Of a stretch of 64,000 bases of DNA, positions 61,803 through 64,000 are shown in pieces. The translations under genes and the position numbers were made by a program. Every line of letters starts with the position of its first letter. Position 1 is the first letter of the stretch. The notes below the pieces were generated by a model. It searched no databases. It had not been told where the DNA came from and saw only the letters and a list, made by a program, of their open reading frames with translations. The DNA comes from Chondromyces crocatus. GTDB taxonomy: Bacteria; Myxococcota_A; Polyangia; Polyangiales; Polyangiaceae. The stretch is taken from NCBI RefSeq assembly GCF_001189295.1, contig NZ_CP012159.1, positions 2,804,001-2,868,000 on the forward strand, in the 5' to 3' direction.

Positions 61803-63323
61803 ATGGCTCTGGATGACGCCGAGCGCAGCCGGATCGCGCCCTATGTATCGAGCTTGACCGATGACGTGTTCGCTCTTTCGGGATTGCCGGAAGAGGTCAT
61901 CGCCGTGCTGTTCGCATACTACTCGCGCAGTCGTGAGGATCTTCGGACCAACCTGGCCAAGCTCCTGGGCGACCAGGATCTCGACGTGGTCGATGCGCCA
62001 CGTCACGCGTTCGGGCTCGCCTCCGAGAAGGCGCGGGCGTTTCACGAGAAGTGGGTGGTCGGGTACGGCCACGCATCCGTCGCCGAGCACGCGGTGGTGC
62101 ATCTGGCGATCGAGAACGTGAGCATCATCGCGTCGAAGGCGATCGAGGATCTCCGCCTCGCTTCGTATACCGAGAAGAGCACGCGCTACGTGGTGTTCGA
62201 CCAGTCGTCCTTCGTGGACCTGCCCGAGCTCCCCGAGGCTGCGCGCGAGCGCTACCAGGCGGCCTGCCGTCGCCTCTTCAGTACGTACATGACCCTCATG
62301 CCGAAGGTCTCGGAGGCGCTCCAGCGGCGCTTCCCGAAGGCAGAGGGATCGTCGGAGGGCGCTTACGCGGCCGCGATTCGCTCCCAGGCCTGCGATCTCC
62401 TCCGAGGCCTTCTGCCAGCGGGGACACGCACGAACCTCGGGCTCACGGCGAACGCGCGGACCCTGGAGATGCTCATCAGCAAGTTGCTCTCCAGCCCGCT
62501 GGCAGAGGTCCGTCGGATCGGTGGAGAGATGCGCACCGCCGCGCTCACGGTGGCCCCCACGCTCGTGAAGTATGCGGCCTCGAGTGAGCAGCGACAGGCC
62601 CTGCCCGATACCGTGGCCGGCGCGCTTCGTCGCGTCTACACGCCACCCGAGGAGGGACTCAGCGCCACCATGGTGGTCAGTCAGCCGGTGCGGCTCGTGC
62701 GCCACGACAAGGATGCGCTGGAGCGCATCGCGCTCGCCCTAGTGTACGAGTCGAGCCAGCCAGGGTTGCACGCCTTCGGGGTCATGGAGGCGCTCCGGAA
62801 CTCGTCGCAGGCCGAGCTTGCGTCCCTCGTTGCCTCCTCGTGCGCGCGGCGTGGGCCGTACGAGGCCCCGCCGCGTGGCTTCGAGGCGTCGACGATGACG
62901 TTCGAGCTGATGCTGGACTTCGGAGCGTGGCGCGATCTACAGCGTCACCGGATGCTCACCCCGGCGGTGCAGCGTCTGAGCTGCCGCCTGGGCTTCGAGA
63001 CTCCTCTGGAACTCGGCGAGCTGGGGTGCGGAGAGCCGTTCCACATCGCCTTGCTGACGGCGCAGGATGCATGGGAGGAGCTGGAGAAGACGCATCCTCT
63101 CGAGGCTCAATACGCGGTGCCTCTGGGCTACCGGATCCGAGCACTCTGGACGCTGAACCTCCGGGAGCTGTTTCACATCATCGAGCTGCGCTCCGCGAAG
63201 CAGGGTCACACGAGCTACCGGCGCATCGCCCAGGGGTTGTACCGGACGGCGGTCTCGGTCCACCCGTGGCTCAAGGATCTCATTCGCGTCGACCTGAACG
63301 ACTACGCGCTGGCGCGTAGCTGA
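61803..63323 (+). CDS. Two-domain ThyX-like (FAD-dependent thymidylate synthase family) protein
   Basis: A 506-residue protein made of two ThyX-like units. Unit 1 has GYGHASVAEHAVVHLAIENVS and LRLASYTEKSTRYVVF (121-132), where the RHR of the ThyX motif is DLR. It ends with NLGLTANARTLEMLISKLL. Unit 2 has FEASTMTFELMLDFGAWRDLQRHRMLTPAVQRLS with RHR at 381-383 but a changed remainder of the motif. Typical ThyX is 220-270 residues, and active sites form at subunit interfaces. Here the two units may supply complementary halves of one site. It may make dTMP from dUMP using FAD; I leave the symbol blank because of the altered motifs. ATG 61803 is the first plausible start. Confidence 0.85.
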   Translation: MALDDAERSRIAPYVSSLTDDVFALSGLPEEVIAVLFAYYSRSREDLRTNLAKLLGDQDLDVVDAPRHAFGLASEKARAFHEKWVVGYGHASVAEHAVVHLAIENVSIIASKAIEDLRLASYTEKSTRYVVFDQSSFVDLPELPEAARERYQAACRRLFSTYMTLMPKVSEALQRRFPKAEGSSEGAYAAAIRSQACDLLRGLLPAGTRTNLGLTANARTLEMLISKLLSSPLAEVRRIGGEMRTAALTVAPTLVKYAASSEQRQALPDTVAGALRRVYTPPEEGLSATMVVSQPVRLVRHDKDALERIALALVYESSQPGLHAFGVMEALRNSSQAELASLVASSCARRGPYEAPPRGFEASTMTFELMLDFGAWRDLQRHRMLTPAVQRLSCRLGFETPLELGELGCGEPFHIALLTAQDAWEELEKTHPLEAQYAVPLGYRIRALWTLNLRELFHIIELRSAKQGHTSYRRIAQGLYRTAVSVHPWLKDLIRVDLNDYALARS

Positions 63324-63357
63324 CCGTCGTGCCAGCGAGGGGACGCGCGAGAAGAGG

Positions 63358-64000
63358 CTAGCCGCGGCGCTCGACCAGATCTGGGCCCCACGCCTCCTCC
63401 AGAGCGGGGCGTGACCAGCGCGCGCCGCTCTCGGGGACGTCGTCTCGAGGAGCGTCCGATCGATCTGCCGCCATCGGCGCCTCTCTCCTCCTGGATGCCT
63501 CCGACGGGGGAAGAGGCGACCGCACATCGGGGAAGGGAGACTGTGCCTCCGCGCTTCGTGGGACGTCGACGTGCCGGGAACAGGTGGCTCGCAGGGGAAG
63601 GGGTTCGCTCGTGTCCAGGCGCAGCAAGTGGGCCGAGCCGTCCTTGAGGGAGACGAGCAGATGACCCGCTGCAGTCCCATGAGGGACTGGAGAGGTCACG
63701 GACCTGGTGACCTCGATCCGTGCGATCTCGGCGCTTCCGAGCGAGATGGCTGCACAGGGTTGGAGGCGGTGTGCGGCGGTGTCTGTTCTGCGGCAGGCCT
63801 TGAGCGCGTTCGCGTCCCATAGCGTCACCAGACCGCTCGCGCTTCCCAGGAGTACGTGTCGCCTGCCCTCGAGATCGGCGGTCGCTGCGCACACGGTCTG
63901 GGTGCCGAAGGAGGGCAGGCGCAGGAGCCGACCCGCCTCCGCATCGTAAAGGGCCGTGGTCTCCGGGCTTGTGACCAGCAGGGCAGAGGAGAGCCGTCGA
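63358..64000 (-). CDS. WD40/beta-propeller-like protein, C-terminal part (5' end outside window)
   Basis: The frame is open to the right edge, so the gene starts beyond the window. Visible sequence includes SALLVTSPETTALYDAEAGRLLRL and HVLLGSASGLVTLWDANAL, which are blade-like WD40 repeats, then LLVSLKDGSAHLLRLDTSEPLPL. The last 60 residues are polar and probably disordered, ending DLVERRG. Upstream domains are not visible; in myxobacteria such blades often follow kinase domains, but that cannot be told here. It converges with the ThyX-like gene. Confidence 0.8.
   Translation of the reverse strand, partial: RRLSSALLVTSPETTALYDAEAGRLLRLPSFGTQTVCAATADLEGRRHVLLGSASGLVTLWDANALKACRRTDTAAHRLQPCAAISLGSAEIARIEVTRSVTSPVPHGTAAGHLLVSLKDGSAHLLRLDTSEPLPLRATCSRHVDVPRSAEAQSPFPDVRSPLPPSEASRRREAPMAADRSDAPRDDVPESGARWSRPALEEAWGPDLVERRG

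Overview
The window is GC-rich and gene-dense DNA of myxobacterial character. It has many lipoproteins with DUF4398, DUF4349 or DUF4142 domains, NtrC-type and multi-PAS two-component proteins, a Ser/Thr kinase with a transmembrane anchor, DUF2169 genes, and minisatellite-like repeats between genes. I infer a member of the Myxococcota, probably of the Polyangiales, but no rRNA or other phylogenetic marker is present to prove it. I saw no tRNA, rRNA or CRISPR array.

Region 1-8 kb: a truncated sensor kinase is coupled to an NtrC-family regulator, followed by a receiver protein without its phospho-acceptor Asp and a Pal/OmpA-type lipoprotein. A cytochrome P450 gene then follows, split by a complete IS66-family element (4315-7001) with an exact 8-bp target duplication. 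Removing the element and one duplication restores a 426-residue P450 in frame.

Region 8-20 kb: core metabolism (mdh with an SDR reductase; purC-purS), a dctA-type symporter, a copper monooxygenase-like lipoprotein with a cytochrome-c-like motif in an apparent operon with a 1277-residue hybrid histidine kinase, an intergenic region with two inverted clusters of 21-bp repeats, and a lipoprotein.

Region 20-33 kb: a HipA-like kinase/DUF3037 pair, a 43-bp tandem array of about 8.4 copies, a DHH-type phosphoesterase whose motifs appear in permuted order, a secreted protein, an AraC regulator, a VOC protein, and a same-strand run of three paralogous membrane repeat proteins ending in an ankyrin-SMI1/KNR4 protein. 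That run is the best candidate here for an undescribed system.

Region 33-50 kb: a HEAT-type secreted protein, a DUF4142 lipoprotein, an Asp/Glu racemase-family protein, a DUF2169 - unknown - DUF2169 operon that may be linked to type VI secretion, a family 2 glycosyltransferase, a DUF362 / polyferredoxin / lipoprotein operon, and a Ser/Thr kinase.

Region 50-64 kb: an alpha/beta-hydrolase-like protein, then a plus-strand envelope block (two DUF4398 lipoproteins, UspA, a CDP-alcohol phosphatidyltransferase, a DUF4349 lipoprotein, a small lipoprotein, a coiled-coil protein and a DUF4398-OmpA protein). After it come a possible Cache-like lipoprotein, an M28 peptidase, a NifU-type domain without its first Cys, a secreted protein, a lipoprotein coupled to map, a two-domain ThyX-like protein, and a truncated WD40-type protein at the right edge.
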